Shown here: positions 33,247 to 45,052 of the stretch, one piece after another
Position numbering within the stretch: position 1 is the stretch's first letter
Layout of the letters: each line of letters starts with the position of its first letter
Assembly (NCBI GenBank): GCA_032718475.1
Contig: JAUCBJ010000385.1
Location: 30,032 to 94,031 of the forward strand
Origin: Nemertoderma westbladi
Lineage: Eukaryota; Xenacoelomorpha; Nemertodermatida; Nemertodermatidae
Direction: 5' to 3'
DNA: 64,000 nt
Made by a program: the position numbers and the translations under genes
The notes under the pieces: generated by a model
Seen by the model: the letters and a program-made list of their open reading frames with translations, nothing else
Told to the model about the DNA's origin: nothing
Database searches by the model: none

Positions 33247-34996
33247 TCACTCCGCTCCGGATGGAGTGACGTCATCAGTCTGTTGAGTCAACCAGTAATC
33301 AATAAGTCTCGCCATGTGTTGCCTATGTATAGCGGAGAGACAGTAACTGATAGATAGAGATATATCGTGGACCCTGGATTGGAAACGGAGTCTGTCCCTG
33401 GCGACGGTCTCCCAGCAACCCTTGCGAGCGCGGTTGGAAGCGAAGGACCAGGTGACTATAGGTCGTACGCGAACCAATCGGGAGGCGAAGCGGACTTGTT
33501 TGCCGTGGGCGGGAGATTCAAACGGGGTACAATGGTGGGAGTGGGCGGGACAATGGTTGTCGGATGAGCGGCTAGCTACTGACTGCCGGGGTCTGCGGGA
33601 CCTGCAGTCACCCGTAGCCGAGGCGACGGGTAACCAATAGCAACAGGTTAATCCAAGTCCGGCATCGGATCGATGCTCGTAAATATTATCGAATATATTG
33701 TTCAAATCATTCGAACTGGAGTCACTGATATTAAAACTGGAGTCTCTGATATTAGAACTGGAGTCTCTGATATTATTAGAACTGGAGTCTCCGATATTAG
33801 AACTGGAGTCTCCGATATTAGAACTGGAGTCTCTGATATTAGAACTGGAGTCTCTGATATTAGAACTGGAGTCTCTGATATTAGAACTGGAGTCTCTGAT
33901 ATTAGAACTGGAGTCTCTGATATTAGAACTGGAGTCTCTGATATTAGAACTGGAGTCTCTGATATTAGAACGGGAGTCCCCGATATTAGAAATGGAGTCT
34001 CTGATATTAGAACTGGAGTCTCTGATATTAGAACTGGAGTTTACGGTATTCGAATTCAGTTCTATTTTTCTGTTTTTTGCGCAGCAATATCTATTTGTCT
34101 CTAGTTCTTTATGCGATGTCTTACATACATAGGTTTTATTATCTTCGAATTTAGGTAATTTAACGCACGGATCTGCGTTCACAATGGATTCAGGAATTAA
34201 ACTCGAATAATTCGCGATAGTATTTGGTGTATCGCATACGGTCTGGTCTGATGCGTTGCAAGACCAACCAGACAGGGGGTTGTACGGGTCCTGGGAGTAT
34301 CCAAACATGGAAGAGTTCCACAGTCTGAGTTGGGCTGGGCTGAGCTCGTCCAGGCCGCAATCCGAGCCCCAACTGGAGCTCAGAGCCTCCGAGTTACATG
34401 GGGAGAGGGGACCGCAGTCGGAGGGGTCTAGGCTAGGGGGGTTAGCGGATGTACCGGTTGTAGGGATACGGGAGCCAACTACAGTGTCACGAGGGCCGAT
34501 AGATGTGTTACAAGGGCCGACTTCTATGTTACAAGGGCCGAGTTCCATGTTACAAGGGCCGATTTCCATGTTACAAGGGCCGATTTCCATGTTACAAGGG
34601 CCGACTTCTATGTTACAAGGGCCGACTTCCATGTTACAAGGGCCAACTTCCATGTTACAAGGGCCGACTTCCATGTTACAAGGGCCGACTTCCATGTTAC
34701 AAGGGCCGACTTCTGTGTTACAAGGGCCGACTTCCATGTTACAAGGGCCGATTTCCATGTTACAAGGGCCGACTTCCATGTTACAAGGGCCAACTTCCAT
34801 GTTACAAGGGCCGATTTCTGTGTTACAAGGGCCGACTTCCATGTTACAAGGGCCGAATTCTGTGTTACAAGGGCCGATTTCCGTGTTACAAGGGCCGATT
34901 TCTGTGTTACAAGGTCCGATTATCCAGCTGCGAGTGGTGTCGGTTAGTTGTGGTTGTGGAGTTGGCGATATATTGTGAATCTCTCGGGATTCTCGG
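33247..34996 (-). CDS. PPP1R15: PPP1R15 (GADD34/CReP)-like, exon 2
   Basis: 583 codons including the stop, from a splice acceptor (CATTTTTAG, AG at 34997-34998) to TGA at 33247-33249. The last 85 residues are the conserved catalytic-complex module: PP1-binding KQVRF (about 33488-33502), then RKGCWETVARDRLRFQ, the helix that in GADD34/CReP engages G-actin and eIF2alpha. LWNSS and DPYNPL upstream match the repeats before the core in CReP. Two 7-residue coding repeats dominate the rest: about 20 units of GPCNMEV (34491-34915) and about 16 of SSSNIRD (33711-34045). The protein should recruit PP1 to phospho-eIF2alpha at the ER or in cytosol. Without the upstream exon, the first ATG in frame would be at 34842, inside the repeat. 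Confidence 0.86.
33711..34045 (-). repeat. 21-bp coding minisatellite (SSSNIRD)
   Basis: About 16 units of AGAACTGGAGTCTCTGATAT plus T on the plus strand, one unit expanded by 3 bp (33770-33795). Unit lengths are multiples of three. Plus-strand ORFs over it are shadows. Confidence 0.93.
34491..34915 (-). repeat. 21-bp coding minisatellite (GPCNMEV)
   Basis: About 20 units of GTTACAAGGGCCGACTTCCA plus T on the plus strand. The minus-strand frame gives Gly-Pro-Cys-Asn-(Met/Thr/Ile)-Glu-(Val/Ile/Leu). Plus-strand frames are open too but belong to no gene. Confidence 0.93.
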
Positions 34997-36278
34997 CTAA
35001 AAATGGAAATTAATCAATTAATTAATTTTTCATTAAAAGGTAAAGTAAAGTTATATTCGGCCGTTTCGCCAGGGGTTACGCACAAAGTCTGAGGACTATT
35101 TCTAGTGCGGTCCCCTCAAAACGAAATTCTCATGGGGAATCTCCAGTACTAATACTTTACGTATTTACAGGTATAGAGTGTAGTTAAGGCTATTTGCTTG
35201 GCCAGTCAATCTCAGAAATAGGTAGCAGTGCAGTGAGCGATGTAGTGCAAGCAGGCTAAAGCAATAAGCTTGAGCAATTAATTAAGCATTAAAGCAATAT
35301 ACATTATTAACGGTTTGTTGTACCTAAATAATTTGAAATTTAAAAATCCTGTCCTGCTCCTGCAGTAAGAAAAGGTGTCGAACTATCTCCATACCAAATT
35401 TCGTAGCATTTTATTGAAATTTGAAACAAAGACGTATAAAACTAACATAAAAAAATCTAAAAATGAATGTTGTATTAGGAAAGATGGTGTATTGTACGCG
35501 AGTAAGTTTGTTGTGTTACAGTTACAGAGTTTGTGTAGGAATTCCCTAGTTTCAGAGCGTAAACATATTTTCTGTCAAATAATAAATCAGTAATATTATT
35601 ATTATTATTAATTTAATTAGTAAGAATGTCTCAAAGTGAAATCCTTGATCCATGCCGTTATTTATGATGCGTTCAAGCTTAAACTAGTTAAATATGTGCG
35701 AGAACATCCTGTATCTTTTTGGGGTCGGTAAACGGTCTGAAGTTCTCCAGTCTCCCGCAAAAGGGCGAAATGTATGCAAGTGATAAACTTCCCCATTTCC
35801 TTGATCTTAATCTGTTGAAGCTGAATCCTGGAATATACCGGTACTGTAAGGTATGTACCAGACCACTGATACATCTACAGTTACCCAGTCTGCTGCTAGT
35901 CCTACAGCCATTTCGTTGTTTATAATCCTTTCTTCCTGATTGATAACTGGCACATATATTCTAGACCACAGAGTGAGTTTTTATGAGGTCTTAAATCGAC
36001 TGCAGTTACCCAGTCTGTCTCTAAGTGGTAAAGTGATTTAGAAGACATTTGCTTAGCTTTATGCAGTAAATCTTTCGAGTTGACTTATCATAATTTATGG
36101 CACGTGCTGCGCGAAGGCCACACTTTGTGCACTGCACAATATAATATGCAAACATATACTGTTTGTATATCTATTGTCTATCCGTCTGGGTGTTTGTATG
36201 TGGGTGGGTCTGCACATACACGGGCTGGCGGCTGGTGTGCGTACTTCGTAAAGACACGACGATGTTCATAGAAAGGTG

Positions 36279-38066
36279 GTACCCTCGAAACAGGAAAAGG
36301 GCTCCCTGGACTGACAACAAAATTCAGAAGTGCCGAAATGACCTCTATAAGGCGCAGAAAGAGTCCCGACTCAAACAGACTACAGCGGCCAAGAATGCAG
36401 TTAAGGCTGCATCTAGGTCCCTGAACAGGCAGTACTCGGTTAATTTACAGGAGCTAATAAACCAACAGGTTGATGCCATCAATGATGCTGACGACAGCAG
36501 GCAATCATCCCAGGCATGGAGATCGATCAACTTGCTTGCTGGTCGAAAAAGCCAACCAACCACCAAGGTTAAGGCTGAATCACCAGCCGATCGCCTCAAT
36601 GGTTGGAAGGCCCACTTTGAAAAGCTCCTCAATAATGACAGGGTATTGCCTGATAACTTTATAGAAGTAAAAGTGTCTGAGTCTGTACTCCCAGATATTC
36701 CCATTGGTGATATCTCCTTTGCAGAAGTGAAGGCTGCTGCAAAGAGCATTAAGACCAATCGTGCCAGTGGAGTAGATGGTGTTCCCCCTGAGGTCTTTAA
36801 AATACCTGAGTGTTTAAAGCTTATCTATCCCATCATAGTAGACATGTACCGTACAACAAGAGTCCCACAAGAAATAAAAACAAATAAGTTGGTGCCAGTT
36901 CCCAAGAAGGGCAACCTAACACACTATGGTTCTTTTCGGGGAATCTCATTGATCTCAATTGCTGCAAAGCTATACAATAGAATTCCATTAAATCGCATCA
37001 GAGATCCCATTGAGAGACTGCTCCGTAGAAATCAGAATGGGTTCCGTAAAGGTCGTGGGACCATGGAGCCCATTTTGGCACTTAGAAGGATAATTGAAGA
37101 GCTATCAAAAAAGAAAGACAGGCATCTGGCTGTTATCTTTGTTGACTTCTTCAAGGCCTTTGATTCAGTCTCTCGCTCACGTATGTTCAGCATACTTTCA
37201 TTATATGGGGTTCCTGATGAAATTATTGCAGCAATCAGATCAGTATACGATGGTTCGACAACATTTGTGTCTACTGTTGACGGTGACACAGAACCATTTG
37301 AAGTGCTATGGGGCGTCCTCCAGGGAGACACACTTGCACCATTTTTGTTCATTATTGTGGTTGACTATGTTCTACGCATGTCCTTAGATCATCATAATGA
37401 TGATGGGGTGATGATAACTCCACCTACTGGCTCCAGAAGTCGAGGAAATCCTGCCAAGTACCTAACTGATCTAGACTTTGCAGATGACTTAGGAGTACTC
37501 TCAGAATCACTAGAGGGAGCCCAACGGCTCCTCAGCTCATTAGAAGATGCAGCTTCTAGTGTTGGTCTTTTTATTAACTCAAGAAAGACCAAAATTATGA
37601 CAGTTAACTTTGAAAGTCCTCAGCAAGTCTCTGATCGGATGAGCATAAGCTCAAAAGATGGTATGCTTGAGCATGTGGATGACTTCTGTTACCTGGGATC
37701 ATGGATCCGGAAGTCAGGTGAGGACGTTCGAATACGTAAGGGAAAGGCATGGGCAGCTTTGAATAGCCTTTCCAGGATTTGGAAGTCACCAAGAATTAAT
37801 CGGACACTTAAGGTCCGATTATTTAGAGCAGCAGTAGTTCCAGTACTCCTCTATGGGAGTCCATGCTGGGCTCTAACTGCTGAGGACACCAAATCTCTGG
37901 ATGGCACATTCACAAGAATGCTACACCGGGTTCATTGTGTCAAGTACAATGCACACATCTCCAACCAGACACTATATAACATTGGAGGTGTCTCATTGGT
38001 TCCCCCAAGCTTGACACTAGAACAAAATCGCCTCCGCTTTGCAGGACATTGCTTTCGCCGTGAGGG
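36279..38066 (+). mobile_element. RTE-like non-LTR retrotransposon, 5'-truncated copy 1
   Basis: Open frame through the whole reverse transcriptase: motif A FVDFFKAFDSV, the QGD box, motif C DFADDL and the thumb. It then reads the C-terminal region (LLYGSPCWAL, RMLHRVHCV, LRFAGHCFRRE). It begins at YPRNRKRAPW, without the APE endonuclease. It lacks the last roughly 65 codons and tail because it is cut at 38066 and joined to copy 2. The short 3' end with a (TAG)n tail and the C-terminal motif of the other copies suggest the RTE group; the clade call is tentative. The ORF's first codons (36163-36278) are unrelated flank. Confidence 0.88.
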
Positions 38067-39209
38067 CCTTTGATTCAGTCTCTCGCTCACGTATGTTCAG
38101 CTTACTTTCATTATATGGGATTCCTGATGAAATTATTGCAGCAATCAGATCAGTATACGATGGTTCGACAACATTTGTGTCTACTGTTGACGGTGACACA
38201 GAACCATTTGAAGTGTTATGGGGCGCCCTCCAGGGAGACACACTTGCACCATTCTTGTTCATAATTGTTGTTGACTATGTTCTACGCATGTCCTTAGATC
38301 ATCATAATGATGATGGGGTGATGATAACTCCACCGACTGGCTCCAGAAGTCGAGGAAATCCTGCCAAGTATCTAACTGATCTAGACTTTGCTGATGACTT
38401 ATGAGTACTCTCAGAATCACTAGAGGGAGCCCATCGGCTCCTCAGCTCATTAGAACATGCTGCTTCTAGTGTTGGTCTTTTTATAACTCCAGAAAGACCA
38501 AAATTTTGACAGTTAACTTTGAAAGTCCTCAGCAAGTCTCTGATCGGATGAGCATAAGCCTAAAATATGGTATGCTTGAGCACGTAGATGACTTCTGTTA
38601 CCTGGGATCATGGATCCGGAAGTCAGGTGAGGACCTTCGAATACGTAAGGGAAAGGCATGGGCAGCCTTGAATAGGCTTTCCAGGATTTGGAAGTCACCG
38701 AGAATTAATCGGAAACTTAAAGTCCGGTTATTTAGATCAGCAGTAGTTCCAGTACTCCTCTATGGGAGTCCATGCTGGGCTCTAACTGCTGAGGACACCA
38801 AATCTCTGGATGGCACATTCACAAGAATGCTACGCCGGGTTCATTGTGTCAAGTTCAATGCACACATCGCCAACCAGACACTATATAACATTGGAGGTGT
38901 CTCGTTGGTTCCCACAAGCTTGACACTAGAACAAAATCGCCTCCGCTTTGCAGGACTTGCTTTCGCCGTGAGGACCAGCCAGTGCATAATCTTGTACTTT
39001 GGCGGCCTCATGGAGTGAATAAGCATGGTGGACAGCCCATGACTTTCTTGAGACGCATCTTAAAGGACACTGGCCTTGAAGATGCGGATGATCTAGCAAA
39101 TGTCATGGGTGATAGGGAGTTGTGGCGGTGCAATTTTGTCGATAAGCCGGCACAGCATTCTTAAAAATGCAGCTGCAATGCAGCATGCCGATCCTAGTAG
39201 TAGTAGTAG
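38067..39209 (+). pseudogene. RTE-like LINE, truncated copy 2 joined head-to-tail
   Basis: Starts inside RT motif A (AFDSVSRSRMF) directly after copy 1 and runs to the 3' tail CCTAGTAGTAGTAGTAGA. TGA at 38401 replaces a Gly codon. Single-base deletions near 38484 and 38956 shift the frame relative to copies 1 and 3. Confidence 0.88.
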
Positions 39210-39749
39210 AAAGGTGAGAGAAATTTAACACCAATGTTTACAAATTATATTGCAAAATAATTTTAGTTTATATGTAATATAATATGACTTCACAGATGGA
39301 CATGTTTCAATGAAAGCATAAAGCCACAAGTTAAACCTAAAAATAAGCGACTATACCCGTTGCTATGGCTATAGTAACAACTTCACTGGTGAACATAAAA
39401 GTTAGATATGTATTAACCACCTGCAATGGGAGTAGTTGATGTACTTACAATATGATTTTCCACGTAATTGGTAATATTTATTACTGTGAGAACCCCTTCT
39501 TCTCTTCGGTTTACACAGTGAGGTATATATTATTATATAGAATATTTGAAAAATCATATTCCGGTTGTACATACATCAACCATGACCTACTGCTACTATA
39601 GATACGACCCGCAGTAAAGCTCATAAATTTAGTCGTCCATTCCCTAAAACAATAGGTCTAGCGCGTCGAAAGTACTTGGCCCTAACTAAAATTATACGTT
39701 CTCTTGTAGTTGCCGCAATAAAAATAAAATAGCTCCAGTTGTTTCATGA

Positions 39750-40123
39750 CACATCTGGACATGACCCCGATTATCAAGGACCACCATTGGCTGCCGGTAT
39801 GCTACAGGATCGAGTTCAAGATCGCTGTTTTTGCATATAAGTGAGTAAATAAATTGGCTCCAACGTATTTACAGGAACTTCTGAACTTATATGAGCCAGA
39901 TCGTAATCTACACACCTCGGATGCAGGATTACCGGCGGTCTCGAGATATAACCTTGGGAGTTACGGGAAACGGGCGTTCTCGCTATCTGCGCCATTAATT
40001 TGGAATAATCTTCCACTGGATGTTCGTTCGGCATTTCGACATTTCTTTCGTAAAGCCAACAATGCGAACTACTACCATCACAGTTTTCGATATATTGGGA
40101 GTTCCTGGCACATATCATATTAA
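39750..40123 (+). pseudogene. CR1-like LINE C-terminal remnant
   Basis: Reading across a TGA and a frame change gives the familiar end of CR1/L2-type LINE ORF2: IKDHHWLPVCYRIEFKIAVF, then LAPTYLQELL, YGKRAFSLSAP and WNNLPLDVR. Only this end is present. Confidence 0.75.
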
Positions 40124-40595
40124 CAATCACAAGTGAGATTAGAGAAGTTAAAAAACCGATTCCTAATAGACATATAATTATTATTAATAATGAATTCAAC
40201 ACACTAAAAAATCATAATATAATAAAAGTCTAAAGGAACGCGTATTTAATTTTGAGAAATGTTTTTTTTTAAACCGAGAGGCACTGAAATGCAAATGGGT
40301 GCCAGGAACTCCTCCTATCTCGAAAACTGCTGGAGCTATTTAATTTTTCTTTGCATCATCTGAAAGAGGGTATAATTTTAGTTAGGGAGTTTCGACGCGC
40401 TTGACTTATTGTTTCAAGGATTCTAACTAAGAGAAATAACTGGCCTACTAAATTTAGGAGCTTTGCAGTGTCTTGGCGGGTCGTAGTAGGTCATGCATCA
40501 ACTACTCCCATCTCAGTTGGTTAATACATAATCTTTATGATGACCAGTAAAGTTATCATTGTAACGGTCATCATAGTGGTGTATTATGTTTCTTG

Positions 40596-40790
40596 TGCCG
40601 CAGTGTCCGAGTGGATACGGCGCCTGATTGCTTTTACAATAGTGTTAGGCGGCGCAGGTTCAAATCCAACTAAAGGCTCTATGTTGTGTCCCTAAGCAAG
40701 AGACTTTATAAACATTAATCCTCACACATTCCCAGCGTTACAATGGGAACCTGGCTTCTGCTGAGGGACTAAATAAAGGGATGGATAGTA
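40596..40790 (+). mobile_element. tRNA-derived SINE
   Basis: The head resembles a long-variable-arm tRNA: A-box-like GTCCGAGTGGATACGG at 40605-40620 and B box GGTTCAAATCC at 40657-40667. It is followed by a body with CCCTAAGCAAGAGACTTTAT and CCCAGCGTTACAATGGGAAC, similar to the conserved central domain of deuterostome and mollusc SINEs. The acceptor stem does not pair well, so I do not call a functional tRNA. Confidence 0.65.
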
Positions 40791-41591
40791 ATAGAGTGTT
40801 CCACCTCTGGGAGTTAGTGTGACATAAAGAGTATATAACAGCCGAGAGAGAGAGTTCGTGGTTTATCTATCACTTTATTTATGTTTAGGTTAACCTTATA
40901 CTGATACTCTCTAATTGTTTTTTGGTTCCAATGCAACAGAGACAGATCTAATCGACCAGGACCTAATTGTTTGGATTATTATATTTAATTAAGTTGAAGG
41001 AATGTTAGGATTGGAGCCCGAAGAGCCGTCAGTGGAAATACAGGCCAGTTAAATTTCTTAGATTATGACTTAGGGTTAGGATGACATGACAGTTTTAATT
41101 ATGGTTGGCATTAGTGAACGACCGCGTGTACAAAATCGCCGCGGGCCGGGAATTGCTTTATTTAGGCCGGGCCGGGTATAAAAAAATAAATTTGCAAAAC
41201 AATAATTCAAATTACAATACCGGTAACAGAAAAAAATTATAGGAAATAAAATTAATAATTTATACTTAAAATTTAAGTAAATAAAGGCAATATCGGTCGG
41301 TTTGTTATAAGTCTCAATTTATGTAAAATTAAGACTGTTATAATAACCTATTGCCCTCAGGTTATAGTACCTCGAGTGTTACTATAAACTATTTCATGAA
41401 ATTAATTTCAGAATTTTGAGTTGAATTACTATAGATGCAAGTGCAACAGAAGCACGGGTACCAGGTCGTTCACTAGTTGGAATTGAACGTTTTTTCACTA
41501 TTTTCATTTTTTTCACATTTTTAAACCATCATAAACAATATTTAATTATTTAAATAAAATTTATAATAAAATCATATAGAGGATATCCAAC

Positions 41592-42673
41592 CTTGGGTAA
41601 CTCGATTCATCCGGTCTACCGAAGATAGGCCACATTCCCGTGGGTGAGGTCGGCTCATCCGAGTTGCAGGAGTCGGTGGAGGAAGTTGTTGATTCATCGG
41701 AGTCCGTCGTGTCAGACTCATAGGCGAACGAATCGTCAGCAAACAGACCCGAATCCTTACTATTCTGTCGTTGGAAGTAGACAATTTCCGGAGTCACAGG
41801 AGTTTCTATTTGGGTACATGACTCGGGATAATCGACGGTTTTGGGATCAGGATCGACCTGGGTGTCCATATTGGCCCGGGGATCCAGATGGGCCCGGGGG
41901 TCCAGATCCACCCGGGGATGCAGATCAGCCCAGGACTGCGGCTCCAGTCGGTTATCAGTGGGAGTATCGGTTCCGGAGTCGTCGGAAATGGAACCGGACA
42001 GAATGTAGGAGACGGACGAATGCATCCGCTCGTTAATGGGGGGGATATAGAGGGGAACGTCGTCGCAGTCAGTGTAAAACTCATAGTCGTCTGAGAGACT
42101 TTCCGCTCCCGAAGAAACAGATACCGGTATATCCGTACCGGTACCGGCACTAAATAAATGAACTGAAGAATCTTTACTAACCCGTCGGAAATCGATTTGC
42201 ACAAATTGAGTTCCTTGTTTGATATTTATATCATTTGAATAACCTTTATAATTCATTTCAATAACTTTGACGCATTTAGAATAAATCATTAGTGGTGTTA
42301 AACACTTAAATCTCGTTAATTCATCTGAAACAGCGCAACTACGGGTACGAAAGTTACAACGTTTATACGTTTTATTAATATAATTAAATTTACATAACAG
42401 TGGGTAACGAAATATTCCACGAGTCGAGTTTCTCAAATAATGTTCGTTATTCGATTGATGAATAGGAAGATAGCCTAGGTTGGAGATGGCGGTGTCGTTC
42501 GAACTAAAACTTGATGCAGTAAGGATGGTGTGTTGTGTTAACAGGAGAGACAAACGAAATCGAAACAAATCTAAATAATAACCACATAGTTCGCTAAAGG
42601 TTCTTCTGGGGTCTTCATCTTCATTAAACTCCACACGTTGAAGTACAAATGGTTTCATCAATCCATCTCCCAT
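41592..42673 (-). CDS. PPP1R15: PPP1R15 (GADD34/CReP)-like, exon 1
   Basis: 360 codons plus two bases from ATG 42671-42673 to a candidate donor CCAAG|GTTGGA. The donor phase (two bases) fits the acceptor phase at 34996, giving a continuous frame of 943 residues. If unspliced, the frame runs on to a stop at 41561. The N-terminus has an amphipathic segment at about 25-45 (YYLDLFRFRLSLLL) that could bind membrane, as in CReP/GADD34. SYILSGSISDD and an acidic Ser/Asp-rich stretch near the end (DSGLFADDSF) resemble the CReP middle region. A short DP-rich repeat (DLDPRAHLDPRA) lies at 41830-41930. The link to exon 2 is inferred from strand, phase and these similarities; the donor is not a strong consensus. 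Confidence 0.62.
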
Positions 42674-42758
42674 CGCAGAAAAGGCTGAAAGGTTAACGTT
42701 GTGTTGGACTTGGCACTTGATATCATGTATCTTTCTTGCAATATTTGATATTATACAT
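42658..42758 (-). promoter_or_regulatory. Two overlapping upstream ORFs before PPP1R15
   Basis: uORF1: ATG 42756-42758 to TGA 42723-42725, 11 codons. Its stop overlaps the ATG of uORF2 (ATGA). uORF2: ATG 42724-42726 to TGA 42658-42660, 22 codons, out of frame with and running 13 bases past the main ATG. In vertebrates GADD34 and CReP mRNAs, uORFs hold down translation until eIF2alpha is phosphorylated. Here the transcript start is unknown, so both being in the mRNA is an assumption. Confidence 0.55.
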
Positions 42759-42759
42759 T

Positions 42760-43657
42760 ATATATGATAGCGGAATCTTTAATGCCTAACTGCAAACCGC
42801 CTAATGTAGTTTAAGTAAGTAAAGTGAATTAGAGTGTGAGGCTGCGGATTATAATTAAGATGTATTAAACGTATGTCAATTACCAAGTAAGTGCCAAGCC
42901 AAGCACAAGACTGCCAGACATCATACTGAGCATGAGCATCTTGATTGATAATTTAAATTTACAAAAATAGTCAAAAATATACCGTATAGCCGTATGAGTT
43001 ACAAATGAGAAACAAAGCCAAACTGCCAAAGCGGGATACGATAAGTATGTATGTACGTGGGATATAGGCCTACCCACTGCAACACTACTGCCCACAGTAG
43101 GCGTGCAGTAGTCTGGCAGTACCGGGACCTACAGCTATAACCCATACAGCCATAGACCTGTACACCATCAGTAGGGGGGAGGACCTACAATCCATAGGAC
43201 TGTAGGACCTACAGACCTATAACCCATAAGCTACAATCCACAACACCTACAAACTGAAACTAATAAATGGAATTAGGCATGCAGGAGGCAGCAGGACCGC
43301 ACCGCAGGAACGTGCTGTAATATTGTAATACCGGTCCGGTACTGCACGTACTGTCAAACTGTTGGCCGGCAGGGGCAGCAGTGATTATAGTTGGTGCGGC
43401 ACTGATGACTCAACATTGCAACCAGGCTTCCACAAAATTTGAAACCTTCCAGAAACCACAATTTTTAATCGAGAAACTTCTTAATTTTTTAATTAAAATT
43501 AATTGATTCCAGTGTCACAATCCACTAGATTAAGTGTGAAAGAGAGCAATATTGGAAGATGGATGGTTGAGGATAGCTGCAACACTTTGTAAGCTGATTT
43601 TAATTATTGTCTTATTAATTTATATCAGTTTGAATGTTGTTTTAATTAGATACATAC
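42760..43657. other. Interval between PPP1R15 and the BEL element
   Basis: Expected promoter side of PPP1R15. Contains ACCTACAG/CTGTAGG short repeats at 43125-43250 and TAGGCCTA at 43065. A hydrophobic frame at 43552 runs into the LTR and is not credible. No gene is visible. Confidence 0.5.
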
Positions 43658-43934
43658 TGTGGCAACGCCAAAGGTTGGTAAGAGAAAAGGTAGGCATAAC
43701 TTGTGGACTGTATAATATAATAAGTACTGAAATATAATAGGTCGGCAGGTAGGTCGGCATACAGACTGACAGGCATGACAGGTAAGAAGGCATTTTGTAC
43801 TGTACCGGTAGGTAAGTACGGTATGTGTGCAATAAGGCCATAAAGCATATAATCAAGGTCCATTATATATCTCTACTGTAGTTAAGGAGTCTTTAAGTCT
43901 ATAAGTAGGAAAGGAGTCTATAAACGTCGGCACA
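43658..43934 (-). mobile_element. BEL/Pao 3' LTR
   Basis: 277 bp, TGTGGCAACGCC ... CGTCGGCACA on the plus strand (TG...CA ends). By eye identical to the LTR at 52296-52578 except for 6 bp missing after 43726. Flanked by CATAC (43653-43657). Confidence 0.95.
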
Positions 43935-43954
43935 CCCCCACGTCGTGATGGAGA

Positions 43955-45052
43955 TCAATCACGAAATCGATCAGGGCGCTTAACAGTTCGACCGGAACGG
44001 GTAATAGTCACATCTGGTGGAGACACATCCAATGGGTGGGGTGCAGAAACTTCATGATTGTCCCCAGGTGGCGCCGAATTGATGGGTAGGGGGTGGTGCG
44101 AGTCAACAACAGTAGTGCCCCCACGGTTGGGAGAGCCATGAGTGGCTGGCTGATGCAAGCCCCCATGGTCACGGTTGTAAATGTAAGGCGAGTCACATTC
44201 GAGTGGTACAAGCAAGTGCGCAGCGCGAGTTGTCGTACGGCCACGGAGTTTTAGTTCAACAGAATGTGGATAACCATCTTTCCCAATAAAGATTTGGGTG
44301 ATGCGGCCAATTGGCCATTGGCCGCGGGGAGTCCAGCCACGGCCCTTGGGAAGTGACTCGCGAACGAATACAATGTCACCAATGGCGGGTAGTTTGCCAT
44401 GACCACTACCAGCAGTGCGCCAAGTGCGCAAAGAGGACAGATAGTCATGCGACCACAGCTTCCAAAAAAGGCGGTTGGCTTTATCACGCTTATACAAGGC
44501 AGAGCGAATCAGAGGTGCATCTATGGCATCAGCATCAACAGTTGATACAGGAGGTGGAGCACCATAGATAAAGTTGGCAGGTGTTATGGGAGGGTGATCA
44601 GATGGATCGGATGAAGCAGCAGTAAGTGGCCTCTGGTTAAGAACCGACTCCGTCTCAGCGAGGAAGGCATCCAGTTCAGGCCGAGATAGAACAGTACCGT
44701 GACAAACAGTTCGAAGGCAGGTCTTCACAGAACGAACCAGACGCTCCCAATAGCCACCCCAAAGTGGCGAGCGGGCAGGAATAAATCTCCAAGTAATGAC
44801 ATGAGATGGGAAGCGCATGGTACTGAGGGAAAGAAACGTCTTGGCATTATCAGAGCGGAACTCTACCATCTGAAAAGGTGGGACCCGGCGAGCAAGAAAC
44901 TTACGCACTGCAAGATATGCAGATTGTGACTTAAGATTGTCAACAGGTTCAAGGCTGATAGCACGAATGCAGGCACAAGTGAATAAGGCTACCCAAACCT
45001 TGACTTTCCCAGTAGTATAAAGAGGTCCCAAAAAATCATCCATGGAGGGCAT
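43955..45052 (-). pseudogene. BEL/Pao integrase core
   Basis: Begins at DDFLGPLYTTGK, the start of the catalytic core. SDNAKTF carries the second Asp and GGYWERLVRSVK the Glu, so the DDE residues remain. A C-terminal DUF5641-like part follows (GDIVFVRE, PRGQWPIGRI). It is out of frame with the RNase H part because sequence near 45050 is deleted: TCCATGGATG occurs twice around the junction, and the Cys half of the HHCC zinc finger and the linker are missing. Confidence 0.88.

Larger units (their letters stand above)
34997..41591 (-). other. Putative PPP1R15 intron filled with mobile DNA
   Basis: About 6.6 kb between acceptor 34997 and donor 41591. It holds two joined RTE-like LINE pieces (36279-39209), a CR1-like LINE remnant (39750-40123) and a tRNA-SINE (40596-40790), all on the strand opposite to the gene. 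A degraded inverted repeat (about 39355-39640 against 40440-40590) surrounds the CR1-like piece. 35000-36278 and 40800-41590 show no gene. Confidence 0.55.

Noticed and set aside
33673-35000. Plus-strand repeat ORFs opposite PPP1R15
   Set aside because: Shadows of the two 21-bp coding minisatellites; the minus strand carries the recognisable PPP1R15 core and splice acceptor.
39816-40202. Minus-strand ORF with a hydrophobic N-terminus
   Set aside because: Overlaps the CR1-like remnant, which explains the sequence on the other strand.
40596-40680. Functional serine- or leucine-type tRNA gene
   Set aside because: A and B boxes are present, but the acceptor stem does not pair and a SINE body follows.
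43552-43737. Short hydrophobic ORF
   Set aside because: Half of it lies in the BEL LTR and there is no sign of conservation.
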